From assembly GCF_003991205.1 (NCBI RefSeq), contig NZ_RXOZ01000011.1, forward strand, positions 124,001-188,000: a stretch of DNA of 64,000 nucleotides. Direction: 5' to 3'. The number at the start of each line of letters is the position of its first letter. Position 1 is the stretch's first letter. Below, one piece after another: positions 51,340 through 60,556 of this stretch. This DNA comes from Georgenia sp. SYP-B2076. GTDB taxonomy: Bacteria; Actinomycetota; Actinomycetes; Actinomycetales; Actinomycetaceae. A program made the translations under genes and the position numbers. The notes beneath the pieces were generated by a model. That model had not been told where the DNA came from. It worked only from the letters and a program-made list of their open reading frames with translations, and searched no databases.

Positions 51340-52214
51340 GCGAGTTCGAGTCCGTGCTGCGTACCTTCCCCGGCGCGGCCGCGGGATCCGCCCGGCCCGA
51401 CGACGCAGCCCGGCCCGACGGCGGCCGTGGCGCCCCGGCGCCGCCGCCCCCGCACCCGTCGGGCGTGCGGGCCCCCCAGATGGACCGCCGCTTTGTCCCG
51501 CGTCACGTCGCCGTGGTCATGGACGGCAACGGCCGCTGGGCCAACGCACGCGGCCTGCCGCGCGTGGAGGGGCACAAGGCGGGGGAGGCCGCGCTCCTCG
51601 AGGTGGTGGCCGGAGCGATCGAGCTCGGCATCACCCACGTGTCCGCCTACGCGTTCTCCACGGAGAACTGGAAGCGTTCACCGGAGGAGGTCCGGTTCCT
51701 CATGGGCTTCAACCGGGACGTGCTGCACCGCCGGCGCGACCAGATGGACGGCTGGGGCGTGCGGGTGCGGTGGGCCGGCCGCCGGCCCCGGCTGTGGCGC
51801 TCGGTCATCTCCGAGCTCGAGCGCGCCGAGGAGCAGACGAGGCACAACGACGTGTGCACGCTGACCATGTGCGTGAACTACGGCGGCCGCGCTGAGATCG
51901 CCGACGCCGCCAAGACGATCGCGCGCGAGGTCGCGGCCGGGCGGCTCGACCCGGAGAAGGTCACGGAGAAGACGGTGGCCCGGTACCTCGACGAGCCGGA
52001 GCTGCCGGACGTCGACATGTTCCTGCGCACCGGCGGGGAGCAGCGCACGAGCAACTTCATGCTGTGGCAGTCGGCCTATGCGGAGATGGTCTTCATCGAG
52101 GACGCCTGGCCGGACGTGGACCGGCGGACCCTGTGGCGCGCGGTGGAGACGTACGCCCGCCGCGACCGGCGCTACGGGGGAGCGGTCGACAAGCCGGTGG
52201 CCTCGGCCCCCTGA
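51336..52214 (+). CDS. uppS: Isoprenyl (polyprenyl diphosphate) synthase, cis-type
   Basis: 292-residue cis-prenyltransferase that makes the polyprenyl carrier lipid for cell-wall and glycan synthesis. The catalytic region is [20 protein letters not shown], with [32 protein letters not shown] and the C-terminal [20 protein letters not shown], all family signatures. A Pro/Ala-rich N-terminal extension of about 50 residues is usual in actinobacteria. Product length (C50 or C55) cannot be read. The start overlaps recO. Gene end lies 10 bp before the second cluster of dispersed repeats. Confidence 0.96.
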   Translation: MSEFESVLRTFPGAAAGSARPDDAARPDGGRGAPAPPPPHPSGVRAPQMDRRFVPRHVAVVMDGNGRWANARGLPRVEGHKAGEAALLEVVAGAIELGITHVSAYAFSTENWKRSPEEVRFLMGFNRDVLHRRRDQMDGWGVRVRWAGRRPRLWRSVISELERAEEQTRHNDVCTLTMCVNYGGRAEIADAAKTIAREVAAGRLDPEKVTEKTVARYLDEPELPDVDMFLRTGGEQRTSNFMLWQSAYAEMVFIEDAWPDVDRRTLWRAVETYARRDRRYGGAVDKPVASAP

Positions 52215-52223
52215 CCCCATGTG

Positions 52224-52462
52224 GCGAGCGGTCAAGTACTCGCACGACGGCCGCGCCCCCAGGTCGCGACGGCGCCCCCGGGTCGCGAGCGGTCAAGTGC
52301 TCGCACGCCCCGCTCCTGGTCGTACTCGCCGGGACGAGGTCGTAGGTCCCGGAGTATGACTTCGTCCGGCCGGGCACGACCGGTGGATCCCGATCGGCTC
52401 CGAGGAGTTGTCAGTACTTGACCGCTCACCGAGGGGAGGGGTTGGGAGGACTTGACCGCTCG
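52224..52462. repeat. Dispersed repeat cluster B (GAGCGGTCAAGT core, four copies)
   Basis: Copies with core GAGCGGTCAAGT lie at 52224-52242 and 52285-52304 on the plus strand, and inverted copies at 52413-52429 and 52447-52461. The arrangement is two direct copies facing two inverted copies around a 108-bp centre that contains a further inverted pair (GGACGA and TCGTCC). The cluster fills the uppS/DedA convergent gap and supplies the stop and last codons of the DedA-like gene. Same element as cluster A. Confidence 0.88.
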
Positions 52463-52974
52463 GGGTCCCGGGGGGCGGGGGTGACGCGCGAGCGGCGACG
52501 GCGCACGAGGACGGTGGCCGTGATGACGACGGCGACCGCGGCGATGCCCGCGATGCCCCACGGAGAGCCCGCGGCGGCCGCGAGCGCCGCGTCCCAGACG
52601 GCGAAGCCGATGGTCGAGTAGATCGCCGCCCAGGCCAGCGCGCCCGGCACCTGGGCCAGGGCGTACCGCCCCCAGTGGATGCGCAGCACGCCCGCACCGG
52701 CGTTGACCATCGTCTGGAAGCCGACGGTGAGGTACGAGACGGGCACCACGACGAGCCCCCACCGGCGGATGGCCTCGATCCCGCGGGCGGTGCCCTCGCC
52801 CTGCAGCCAGTCGTAGGCCCGCCGCCGCCACCCGCCCCGGGGGTGGGACCGGCGCAGTGCCTGCTCGGTGAGAATCCGCCCGGCCCAGTAGGTCCCCTGG
52901 CCCCGGATCGTGGCGCCGAGGTAGAGGAAGGCAAAGACCAGCCAGAAGGGCCAGCTCGCCAGGAAGTCAGGCAC
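52426..52974 (-). CDS. DedA-family membrane protein, short form
   Basis: 182-residue membrane protein with a VTT/DedA-like domain: FLASWPFWLVFAFLYLGATI, then WGLVVVPVSYLTVGFQTMVN, AGAGVLRIHWGRYALAQVPG and two C-terminal helices (about 118-155). It lacks part of the usual N-terminal region, and DedA proteins are normally 200-220 residues. DedA relatives recycle polyprenyl phosphate or phospholipids across the membrane (recently established for some). GTG 52974 overlaps zur by 8 bp, so it is the last gene of the znu operon. Its C-terminal codons (ERSSPPNPSPR) and stop lie within dispersed repeat copies. Confidence 0.78.
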   Translation of the reverse strand: MPDFLASWPFWLVFAFLYLGATIRGQGTYWAGRILTEQALRRSHPRGGWRRRAYDWLQGEGTARGIEAIRRWGLVVVPVSYLTVGFQTMVNAGAGVLRIHWGRYALAQVPGALAWAAIYSTIGFAVWDAALAAAAGSPWGIAGIAAVAVVITATVLVRRRRSRVTPAPRDPERSSPPNPSPR

Positions 52975-53434
52975 GCGCGTCCCCGCCGTGCCCCGTCTCA
53001 GCCCGCCGAGGCCCCTCGTCCTCGTCCCCGCCGCCCGCGCTCACGAGCTGGCGCGCCGCGCAGGCGGCGCACGTGCCGAACAGCTCGGCCGTGTGGTCCA
53101 CCCCGACGAACCCGTTCTCGCGCGCCACGCTCGCCGCCCACCGTTCGACCGGCTCACCGGCCACCTCGACGGTGCGCCCGCACACCCGGCACACGAGGTG
53201 GTGGTGGTGCTCCTGGCGCGCGCAGCGCCGGTACAGGGTCTCGCCGTCGTCGATCCGCAGGACGTCGACCTCCCCGGAGTTCGCGAGGACCTGCAGCGTC
53301 CGGTACACGGTCGCGAGCCCGATCGGCTGCCCGTGCGCGCGGAGCATCTCGTGGAGCTGTTGGGCGCTGCGGAAGTCGGTCGTGCGCTCGAGGAGCGCGC
53401 TGACCGCCGAGCGCTGCCGCGTCATGCGGACCAT
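52967..53434 (-). CDS. zur: Fur-family regulator, probable zinc uptake regulator Zur
   Basis: 155-residue Fur-family repressor. The winged helix includes TRQRSAVSALLERTTDFRSA and GLATVYRTLQVLANSGEVDV; metal sites are visible in HHHHLVCRVCGRTVEV and the C-terminal CAACAARQL, which together give structural and regulatory zinc ligands. ATG 53434 has AGGGGG upstream; ATG 53425 would overlap the znuB stop as ATGA. Its place inside the znuACB operon identifies it as Zur rather than Fur. It should bind two palindromes over the znuA promoter and so control its own operon. Confidence 0.92.
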   Translation of the reverse strand: MVRMTRQRSAVSALLERTTDFRSAQQLHEMLRAHGQPIGLATVYRTLQVLANSGEVDVLRIDDGETLYRRCARQEHHHHLVCRVCGRTVEVAGEPVERWAASVARENGFVGVDHTAELFGTCAACAARQLVSAGGGDEDEGPRRAETGHGGDARA

Positions 53435-54348
53435 GTCGCCCCCTGCTCGAGCTGGACGTCGTCCTCGACGTCGAGGTGCGGGTCGAGGACCCGCCTGGGG
53501 CGCACCACCAGCGGGCGGACCACGGACACGACGGCGTAGACGGCGACGGCGAGGACGACGATCGTCGCGCCGGGGGAGAGGGGCAGGAAGTACGTCAGCG
53601 ACAGCCCGACGACGCTGACCGCCACGCCGACGACCATCGCGATCGTCATCGTCGTGCGGAAGGAGCGGCTGAACAGCTGGGAGATCGCCACCGGCACGAT
53701 CATCACGGCCGAGACCAGGAGGACCCCGACCACGCGCATGGACACCGACACGGTCATCGCCGCCATGACGGCGATGAGGATGTTCAGCCCGCGCACGGGC
53801 AGCCCGCTCGCCCGGGCGTACTCCTCGTCGTGGCACAGCGCGAACAGCGCCGGACGCAGGCCGAGGCCGGCGCCGAGGATGAGGACGGCGAGGCCGAGCG
53901 TGAGCCACACGTCCGTCGTCGACACGGTGGCGATCGATCCGAAGAGGTAGCCGTTGAGGTTCGCGGAGGTGCCGCCCGCGATCCCGATGATGAGCACGCC
54001 GCCGGCGATGCCGCCGTAGAACAGCAGCGCGAGCGCGAGGTCCCCGCTGGTCTTGCCCCTGGCGCGGACCACCTCGATGAGCACGGCGCCGACGACCGAC
54101 GCGAGGATCGCGCCGGGGACGGCGAGCACGTCACGCGGGGTCAGCCCGGCGATGCTGCCGGCGAGCCAGCCCATGGCGACGCCGGTGAGGGCGACGTGGC
54201 CGATGCCGTCACCGAGCAGGGCGAGGCGCCGCTGGACGAGATAGGTGCCCATGACCGGGGCGGCCACCCCCACGAGAACCGCGACGAGGAGCGCCCGCTG
54301 CATCAGCGGCGTCTGGACCATGAGCAGGAGCGTGTCGAAGAAGGCCAT
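53422..54348 (-). CDS. znuB: Zinc ABC transporter permease
   Basis: 308-residue membrane permease of the ABC-3 family with eight or nine helices. Conserved blocks are LVQRRLALLGDGIGHVALTG near residue 40, GKTSGDLALALLFYGGIAGG and NLNGYLFGSIATVSTTDVWL. It forms the channel through which zinc moves, with ZnuC as ATPase. The start overlaps znuC and the stop overlaps zur, both by short ATGA-type overlaps. An acidic tail follows the last helix. Confidence 0.95.
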   Translation of the reverse strand: MAFFDTLLLMVQTPLMQRALLVAVLVGVAAPVMGTYLVQRRLALLGDGIGHVALTGVAMGWLAGSIAGLTPRDVLAVPGAILASVVGAVLIEVVRARGKTSGDLALALLFYGGIAGGVLIIGIAGGTSANLNGYLFGSIATVSTTDVWLTLGLAVLILGAGLGLRPALFALCHDEEYARASGLPVRGLNILIAVMAAMTVSVSMRVVGVLLVSAVMIVPVAISQLFSRSFRTTMTIAMVVGVAVSVVGLSLTYFLPLSPGATIVVLAVAVYAVVSVVRPLVVRPRRVLDPHLDVEDDVQLEQGATWSA

Positions 54349-55133
54349 CACAGGTCCACCCGCAGGTTGGGGACGTGGGCGTCGAGTCGCCCGGCGTCGT
54401 CGTCGTGGGCGTGGACGTGGTCGTGGAGCGCGTCGTCGTGCCCGACGGCGGCCGGCAGGCGGGCGCCGTCGTGCACCACGCGGCCGTGCCGCAGGAGGAT
54501 CGCCCGCTCGAGCAGCGCGCCCAGCTCGCCGAGCTCGTGGAGGACGACGAGGATGGTCGTGCCACGCCCGTGCAGGTCTGCGAGGGTGGCGGCGAGGGCC
54601 TCCTTGGACCGCTTGTCGATGCCGGCCAGCGGCTCGTCCAGGATGAGGAGCTCGGGTTCGCGCACGAGCGCGCGGGCGATGAGCACCCGCTGGTGCTGGC
54701 CGCCGGAGAACACCTGGACGCTGTCGTCGGCCCGGTCGGCCAGGCCCACCTGCGCGAGCGCCTCGAGGGAACGCTTGCGGGCGTCGCGCGGGAGCCGCAG
54801 CCGGCCGTTGTCGACCAGGCCGGAGGTCACCACCTCGAGCGCGGTCGCGGGCACGCCACCGCTGGCGGTGACCCGCTGCGGCACGTAGCCCATCCGGGCC
54901 CACGGCACGTCCCGGCGGTGACCGCCGACGTCCCGGCCGAAGAGCCGGGCGTGCCCCCGGGTGATCGGCACGATCCCGACGAGCGACTTCACCAGCGTGG
55001 ACTTTCCCGAGCCGTTGGCGCCGAGCAGCGCCACGATCTCCCCGCGCCCGACGGTCAGGGAGATCCCGCGCAGGATGGTGGAGGTGCCCAGGACCACGGT
55101 CAGGTCCTCGGTGACGATCGGCGGGGCGTCCAT
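54348..55133 (-). CDS. znuC: Zinc ABC transporter ATP-binding protein
   Basis: 261-residue ABC ATPase. Walker A is ALLGANGSGKST, the signature is VFSGGQHQRVLIARALVRE and Walker B is LLILDEPLAGIDKRSKEA, with the switch histidine in VVLHELGELG. The C-terminal tail is histidine- and aspartate-rich (HDDALHDHVHAHDDDAGRLD), a likely zinc-sensing or buffering segment as in several ZnuC proteins. ATG 55133 begins the homologous part; GTG 55151 is an alternative. A 77-bp gap separates it from znuA, the largest within the operon. Confidence 0.94.
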   Translation of the reverse strand: MDAPPIVTEDLTVVLGTSTILRGISLTVGRGEIVALLGANGSGKSTLVKSLVGIVPITRGHARLFGRDVGGHRRDVPWARMGYVPQRVTASGGVPATALEVVTSGLVDNGRLRLPRDARKRSLEALAQVGLADRADDSVQVFSGGQHQRVLIARALVREPELLILDEPLAGIDKRSKEALAATLADLHGRGTTILVVLHELGELGALLERAILLRHGRVVHDGARLPAAVGHDDALHDHVHAHDDDAGRLDAHVPNLRVDL

Positions 55134-55210
55134 GGGGCTCAATGGTTCCACGGACGCGGCTCGCCGTGCGCCTCGGCCGTGCGGGCGGGCAGCCGTGCCG
55201 GCGCGCGCGC

Positions 55211-56176
55211 TCACGCGCACTGGAGCGCACCCTTGAGGGCGGCGAGGTTGGCGCGCATCGTGTTGTCGTAGTCGACGCCCTGGTCGATCCGGGCATCGAG
55301 GGGGTCGAGCACCGCGACGTCGAGTCCGAGGTCCCCGGCGATTGTGTCCGCGACCGAGGAGCCGGCGCCGGGCTCGGCGAAGATGGTGTTGACGCCGTGC
55401 GCGTGGATCTCCTCGCTGACCTCCGCGACATGCGCAGGGGAGGGCTCACCCTCCGGGTCGAGGCCCGCGATGGCGACCTGCTCGAGTCGGTAGCGCTCAG
55501 CGAGGTAGCCGTACGCCTGGTGGGCGACGACGATGGTGCGGGTGGCACACGTCGCCAGCCCGTCCGTGAACGCCGCGTCGAGCTCTCCCTGCCGGGTGGC
55601 GAACGCGTCCGCGTTCGCCCGGTAGTCGGCGGCGTGGGCGGGGTCGGCCGTCGCGAGCTCCTCACCGAGCGCCCGGCCGACGTCCGCGAGGCGGGTCGGG
55701 TCGAGCCAGAAGTGGGGGTCCGCCCCGGAGTGGTCATGCCCGGCGTGGGCACCGCTCTCGTGGGCGTGGTCCCCGCTCGCCCCGGTGGGCGCGGTCGCCC
55801 CCGCGACTTCCTCCTCGGGCGTCAGCAGGTTCGCGTGGTCGGCCGCGTCCAGGACGTGCGCGGGATCGGACTGTGTGACGGCGTCGTCGACTGCCGCCTG
55901 GAAGCCCGAGAGGTAGACGACGAGGTCGGCCCTGGTGAGCTGAGCGACGGCGTTGGGGGACAGCTCGAGCTCGTGCGCGTCGACGCCGGGCGGCGTGAGG
56001 GGCGTGACGTGCACGTGCTCGCCACCGACCTGCTCAGTCATGTACTGCAGCGGGTAGATGGCGGCCATCACCTCCAGCGGTCCGCCGTCGCTCCGCGGTG
56101 CGGACGTCGAGCAGGCGGCCAGGGCGAGCGCGCTGGCCGCGGCCACGGCGAGGCCGCGCCAGCGAGGGGTCTTCAT
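55211..56176 (-). CDS. znuA: Zinc ABC transporter substrate-binding lipoprotein
   Basis: 321-residue cluster A-I solute-binding protein. A lipoprotein signal peptide, AVAAASALALAACSTS, has the lipobox LAAC with Cys at about residue 22. The mature protein shows AIYPLQYMTEQVGGEHVHVT, PPGVDAHELELSPNAVAQLT (His ligand), a His/Asp-rich loop GDHAHESGAHAGHDHSGADP, HFWLDPTRLADVG (His ligand) and VVAHQAYGYLAERYRLEQVA, all typical of ZnuA. It captures extracellular zinc for ZnuBC. The ATG 56176 is seven bases after a GAGAAT -10 box with a TTGACA -35, so its mRNA is leaderless, and Zur boxes overlap both elements. Confidence 0.96.
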   Translation of the reverse strand: MKTPRWRGLAVAAASALALAACSTSAPRSDGGPLEVMAAIYPLQYMTEQVGGEHVHVTPLTPPGVDAHELELSPNAVAQLTRADLVVYLSGFQAAVDDAVTQSDPAHVLDAADHANLLTPEEEVAGATAPTGASGDHAHESGAHAGHDHSGADPHFWLDPTRLADVGRALGEELATADPAHAADYRANADAFATRQGELDAAFTDGLATCATRTIVVAHQAYGYLAERYRLEQVAIAGLDPEGEPSPAHVAEVSEEIHAHGVNTIFAEPGAGSSVADTIAGDLGLDVAVLDPLDARIDQGVDYDNTMRANLAALKGALQCA

Positions 56177-56214
56177 GAGGATGATTCTCAGGACAGCTGA
56201 GAATGGATGTCAAC
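56176..56214 (-). promoter_or_regulatory. znuA promoter with two Zur-box-like sites
   Basis: On the minus strand TTGACA (56213-56208) is followed after 18 bases by GAGAAT (56189-56184) and, seven bases later, the znuA ATG. TGAGGATGATTCTCA (56176-56190) and TGAGAATGGATGTCA (56198-56212) resemble actinobacterial Zur boxes (TGAnAATGATnnTCA-like). They are 22 bp apart, on the same face of the helix, covering -10/start and -35. An overlapping palindrome ATTCTCAG/CTGAGAAT is also present. Confidence 0.8.
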
Positions 56215-56341
56215 TGCCGTTGGTGTGACGCCCACCACGTGGCCGCCGCCGACCGGGCGCCAGAAAGTCCCCGACCGGCCCGGCATGGTTAGGTGGAGCA
56301 CCGCAAGGGCGTGCACAGCAGTGCCCGCGCGCCCTTGGGCA

Positions 56342-56422
56342 CCCGCGTCAGCCAGGCGCGGGTCCAAGCCCGCGTCAGCCAGGCGCGGGTTCGAGCCCCC
56401 GTCAGCCAGGCGTGGGTCCGCA
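56342..56422. repeat. Three tandem 27-bp hairpin repeats before glyS
   Basis: Units begin at 56342, 56369 and 56396. Each has CCCGCG, TCAGCCAGG and CGCGGG (third copy slightly decayed), so each can fold into a 6-bp stem with the same 9-base loop. The array ends 22 bp before the glyS GTG and just upstream of its ribosome binding site. GGGTTCGAGCC in the second unit looks like a tRNA T-arm but no tRNA is present. Confidence 0.8.
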
Positions 56423-56444
56423 CGATGAACCGGAGTGATCTGAA

Positions 56445-57830
<1,386 letters not shown>

Positions 57831-57834
57831 CCGC

Positions 57835-57874
57835 CGTCCCGCCGGGCGACGTACGTGGGGCGCTCGGCGGGACG
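57835..57874 (+). terminator. Terminator hairpin after glyS
   Basis: CGTCCCGCCG (57835-57844) and CGGCGGGACG (57865-57874) form a perfect 10-bp stem with a 20-base loop, a few bases after the glyS stop. Confidence 0.7.
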
Positions 57875-57978
57875 CCCCGTCGCTGCCGCGGCGGGCCGGC
57901 CCTGGCCGAGGCCGGGCGGGCGGCGCGCCGGGGCGTGCCCTCCCGCACGGGCGGCGTCGCCCCGGAGAGCATGGGTGG

Positions 57979-59222
57979 GTGCCCCACAACCACAACCGCG
58001 GCCCGGATGCCCCGGACCTGGCGCCGGCGGAGTCCCGGCGCGTCCGCACGATCCTCGCGCTGCTCGTCGCGCCGCTGCTGGCGGCAACCGTCGTCGGTCT
58101 GGCGCTCCTGTGGCCGCGCGGCGAGACGCCGATCGGCAGCGTGCCGCTCGCCGGGTCCGGCATGACGATCGAGGCGGGAACCGTGGTCGAGGTCGCGGAG
58201 GACGCGTCCGGCGCGGGCGGCCAGGTGCGGGTGGAGCTGAGCACGGGGATCGGCGAGGGCCAGGTGGTCCCCGTCCAGGTGCCGCCCGAGGTCATGACCA
58301 ACGGCATGGACGTAGGCGACGATATTCGTCTGATGTTTACCCCGCAGGCAATGGGCACGGGAAGCCCCTACGTGTTCTGGGACTTCCAGCGCACCGCCCC
58401 GGTGGGTTGGCTGGCGCTGGGCTACGCCGCCGTGGTCTTGGCCGTCGCACGGTGGCGGGGCCTCGCGGCGATGCTGGGGCTCGCGGCGTCCCTCGCGATC
58501 ATCGTCGTGTTCGTGCTGCCGGCCCTCATGCTCGGGCACCCGCCACTGCTGGTGGCGCTCGCCGGCGCGGCAGCCATGTGTTCGCGTCGCTGTACCTGGC
58601 GCACGGTGTGTCGATCCGGACCACGACGGCGCTGCTCGGTACCTTCCTCGGACTCGCCATCACCGTGGTGCTGGCGATGTGGAGCACTCGGGCGGCGAAC
58701 CTCACCGGCACGAGCTCAGAGCACGCGGTCATGCTCTCCTCCACGTTCCCCAACCTGTCGCTGACCGACCTGCTGATGTGCGGGATCGTCATCGCCGGTC
58801 TCGGTGCACTGAACGACGTCACCATCACCCAGGCCTCGGCCGTATGGGAGCTGCACGCCGCGAACCCCGCGCTGCCCCGGCGGACCCTGTTCACCAGCGG
58901 CATGCGCATCGGGCGGGACCACATCGCCTCGACCGTGTACACGCTCGCGTTCGCCTACGTGGGCACCGCGCTCCCGGTGCTCATGGTGGCGGCGCTGATG
59001 GACCGCGCCGCGCTGGACACCCTCATGGCGGGCGAGATCGCCGAGGAGGTCGTGCGCACGCTCGTGTCCTCGGTCGGCCTGGTCCTCGCGATCCCCGCCA
59101 CCACCGGCATCGCCGCGCTGCTGGTGCGCACCAGCGCGGGCCGCGGCAGGGTCCGCGGCGGCGACGTCCGCAGCGGTGGCGCGCGTTCGGTGGCGGGCAC
59201 CGTCCCCGCCCCCACCCTGTGA
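57979..59222 (+). pseudogene. YibE/F-family membrane protein gene interrupted by a frameshift
   Basis: The N-terminal half, from GTG 57979, encodes a helix (about residues 24-44), an extracytoplasmic beta-rich domain and two helices up to LGHPPLLVALAGAA. Homology then shifts frame near 58575-58578 into FASLYLAHGVSIRTTTALLG and continues with NLTGTSSEHAVML, NDVTITQASAVWELHAANPA and two more helices to 59222, all typical of YibE/F. Restoring one base (for example CATCGTG for CATGTG) would join the frames into a roughly 414-residue protein. The N-terminal frame alone runs on to 58764 with non-homologous residues. Either a real mutation or a sequencing error; codon use remains normal, so any inactivation is recent. 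Confidence 0.85.
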
Positions 59223-59254
59223 CGAGGTCGCGCACCATCTCACGCCGCGCCGGG

Positions 59255-59283
59255 TTGGGCCGCGCGGTGGCCTCGTGGACAAT
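59255..59283 (+). promoter_or_regulatory. dusB promoter
   Basis: TTGGGC (59255-59260), 17 bases, then GACAAT (59278-59283), followed after six bases by the dusB GTG. It is one of the clearest -35/-10 pairs for a leaderless gene in the window. Confidence 0.65.
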
Positions 59284-59289
59284 GGCCCG

Positions 59290-60516
59290 GTGAATGGACT
59301 GCAGATCGGAGCCGTGAGGCTGGGGAGCCCGGTCATCCTGGCCCCCATGGCGGGCGTGACCAACCCTCCGTTCCGCCAGCTGTGCCGCGAGGCCGGCCTG
59401 GCCGGTCTGCGCGCGGCGACGGACGACTCCGCGCCCGGCACCGTCGCGCCCGGCACCGTCGCGCCCGCCGGCCTCTACGTGACGGAGATGATCACCTCCC
59501 GCGCGCTGGTCGAGCGGACCCCCGAGACGATGCGGATGATCACCCCGGACCCGGCGGAGCCGGTCCGCTCCGTGCAGCTCTACGGCGTCGACCCCGCCAC
59601 CATCGCCGCCGCCGTGCGCATCCTCGTGGCCGAGGACCGCGCCGACCACGTCGACCTCAACTTCGGCTGCCCCGTCCCCAAGGTCACCCGCAAGGGGGGC
59701 GGTTCTGCGCTGCCGTGGAAGCGAGACCTGTTCGAGGCCATCGTTACCGGCGCCGTCGCCGCCGCGCGAGAGGCCTCGGTCGGCCGTGACCATGAGATTC
59801 CCGTGACGGTCAAGATGCGGATGGGGATCGACACCGACCACCTGACCTACCTCGACGCCGGACGGATCGCCGAGCGCGCCGGCGTCGCAGCAGTCGCCCT
59901 GCACGCCCGCACCCTCGCCCAGCACTACTCCGGCGAGGCGCAGTGGGACACGATCGCCCGGCTCAAGGAGGCCGTGACCCAGGTCCCGGTGCTCGGCAAC
60001 GGCGACATCTGGTCCGCCGAGGACGCCCTGGCGCTGATGGCCCGGACCGGCTGCGACGGTGTCGTCGTCGGCCGCGGGTGCCAGGGCCGCCCGTGGTTGT
60101 TCACCGACCTGGTGGCTGCCTCACACGGGTCGGACCTGCGGGTGACGCCCGGGCTGCGCGACGTCGCCGCGGTCATCCGGCGCCACGCCGAGCTCATGGT
60201 CGAGCACTTCGGGGAGGAGGACCGCGGGCTGCGCGAGATGCGCAAGCACATGGCCTGGTACCTCAAGGGCTACGTCGTGGGCGGGGAGGCGCGCCGCGAC
60301 CTGGGCATGGTCTCCTCGCTCGCCGAGCTGGACGAGCGCCTCGCGGCCCTCGACCTCGACCAGCCCTACCCGGGGGCCGGCGCCGAGGGGCCGCGCGGGC
60401 GGGCGGGCACCCCGAAGACGCCGCACCTGCCCGATGGCTGGCTGTCGAGCCGCGACATGGACGAGGATCTGCGCACCATGCTCGCCGAGGCGGAGCTCTC
60501 CGTCTCCGGAGGCTGA
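59290..60516 (+). CDS. dusB: tRNA-dihydrouridine synthase
   Basis: 408-residue FMN-dependent TIM-barrel enzyme that reduces uridines in tRNA. PVILAPMAGVTNPPFRQLCR starts the barrel, the catalytic Cys lies in LNFGCPVPKVTRKGGGSAL, phosphate binding is at VKMRMGID and GNGDIWSAEDALALM, and the C-terminal helical domain contains MRKHMAWYLKGY. Between the first strand and LYVTEMITSRALVE an Ala/Pro/Thr-rich insertion is encoded by an internal 15-bp repeat (near 59440-59470, GCACCGTCGCGCCCG). A DusB-like C-terminal extension of about 40 residues ends the protein. GTG 59290 has a leaderless promoter. Confidence 0.95.
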   Translation: MNGLQIGAVRLGSPVILAPMAGVTNPPFRQLCREAGLAGLRAATDDSAPGTVAPGTVAPAGLYVTEMITSRALVERTPETMRMITPDPAEPVRSVQLYGVDPATIAAAVRILVAEDRADHVDLNFGCPVPKVTRKGGGSALPWKRDLFEAIVTGAVAAAREASVGRDHEIPVTVKMRMGIDTDHLTYLDAGRIAERAGVAAVALHARTLAQHYSGEAQWDTIARLKEAVTQVPVLGNGDIWSAEDALALMARTGCDGVVVGRGCQGRPWLFTDLVAASHGSDLRVTPGLRDVAAVIRRHAELMVEHFGEEDRGLREMRKHMAWYLKGYVVGGEARRDLGMVSSLAELDERLAALDLDQPYPGAGAEGPRGRAGTPKTPHLPDGWLSSRDMDEDLRTMLAEAELSVSGG

Positions 60517-60556
60517 CGCCGGCCCGTCGTCAGCCTCCATCCTCAACGGTGCGCCG

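Noticed and set aside
52243-52412. Small ORFs inside repeat cluster B
   Set aside because: They are made of repeat sequence, lack start signals and show no coding bias.
56384-56400. tRNA T-arm-like GGGTTCGAGCCCCC
   Set aside because: It is part of the 27-bp repeat; no acceptor stem, D-arm or anticodon arm can be drawn around it.
58570-58585. Programmed ribosomal frameshift in the yibE/F gene
   Set aside because: No slippery heptamer or homopolymer run and no clear downstream pseudoknot; a point deletion or sequencing error is simpler.
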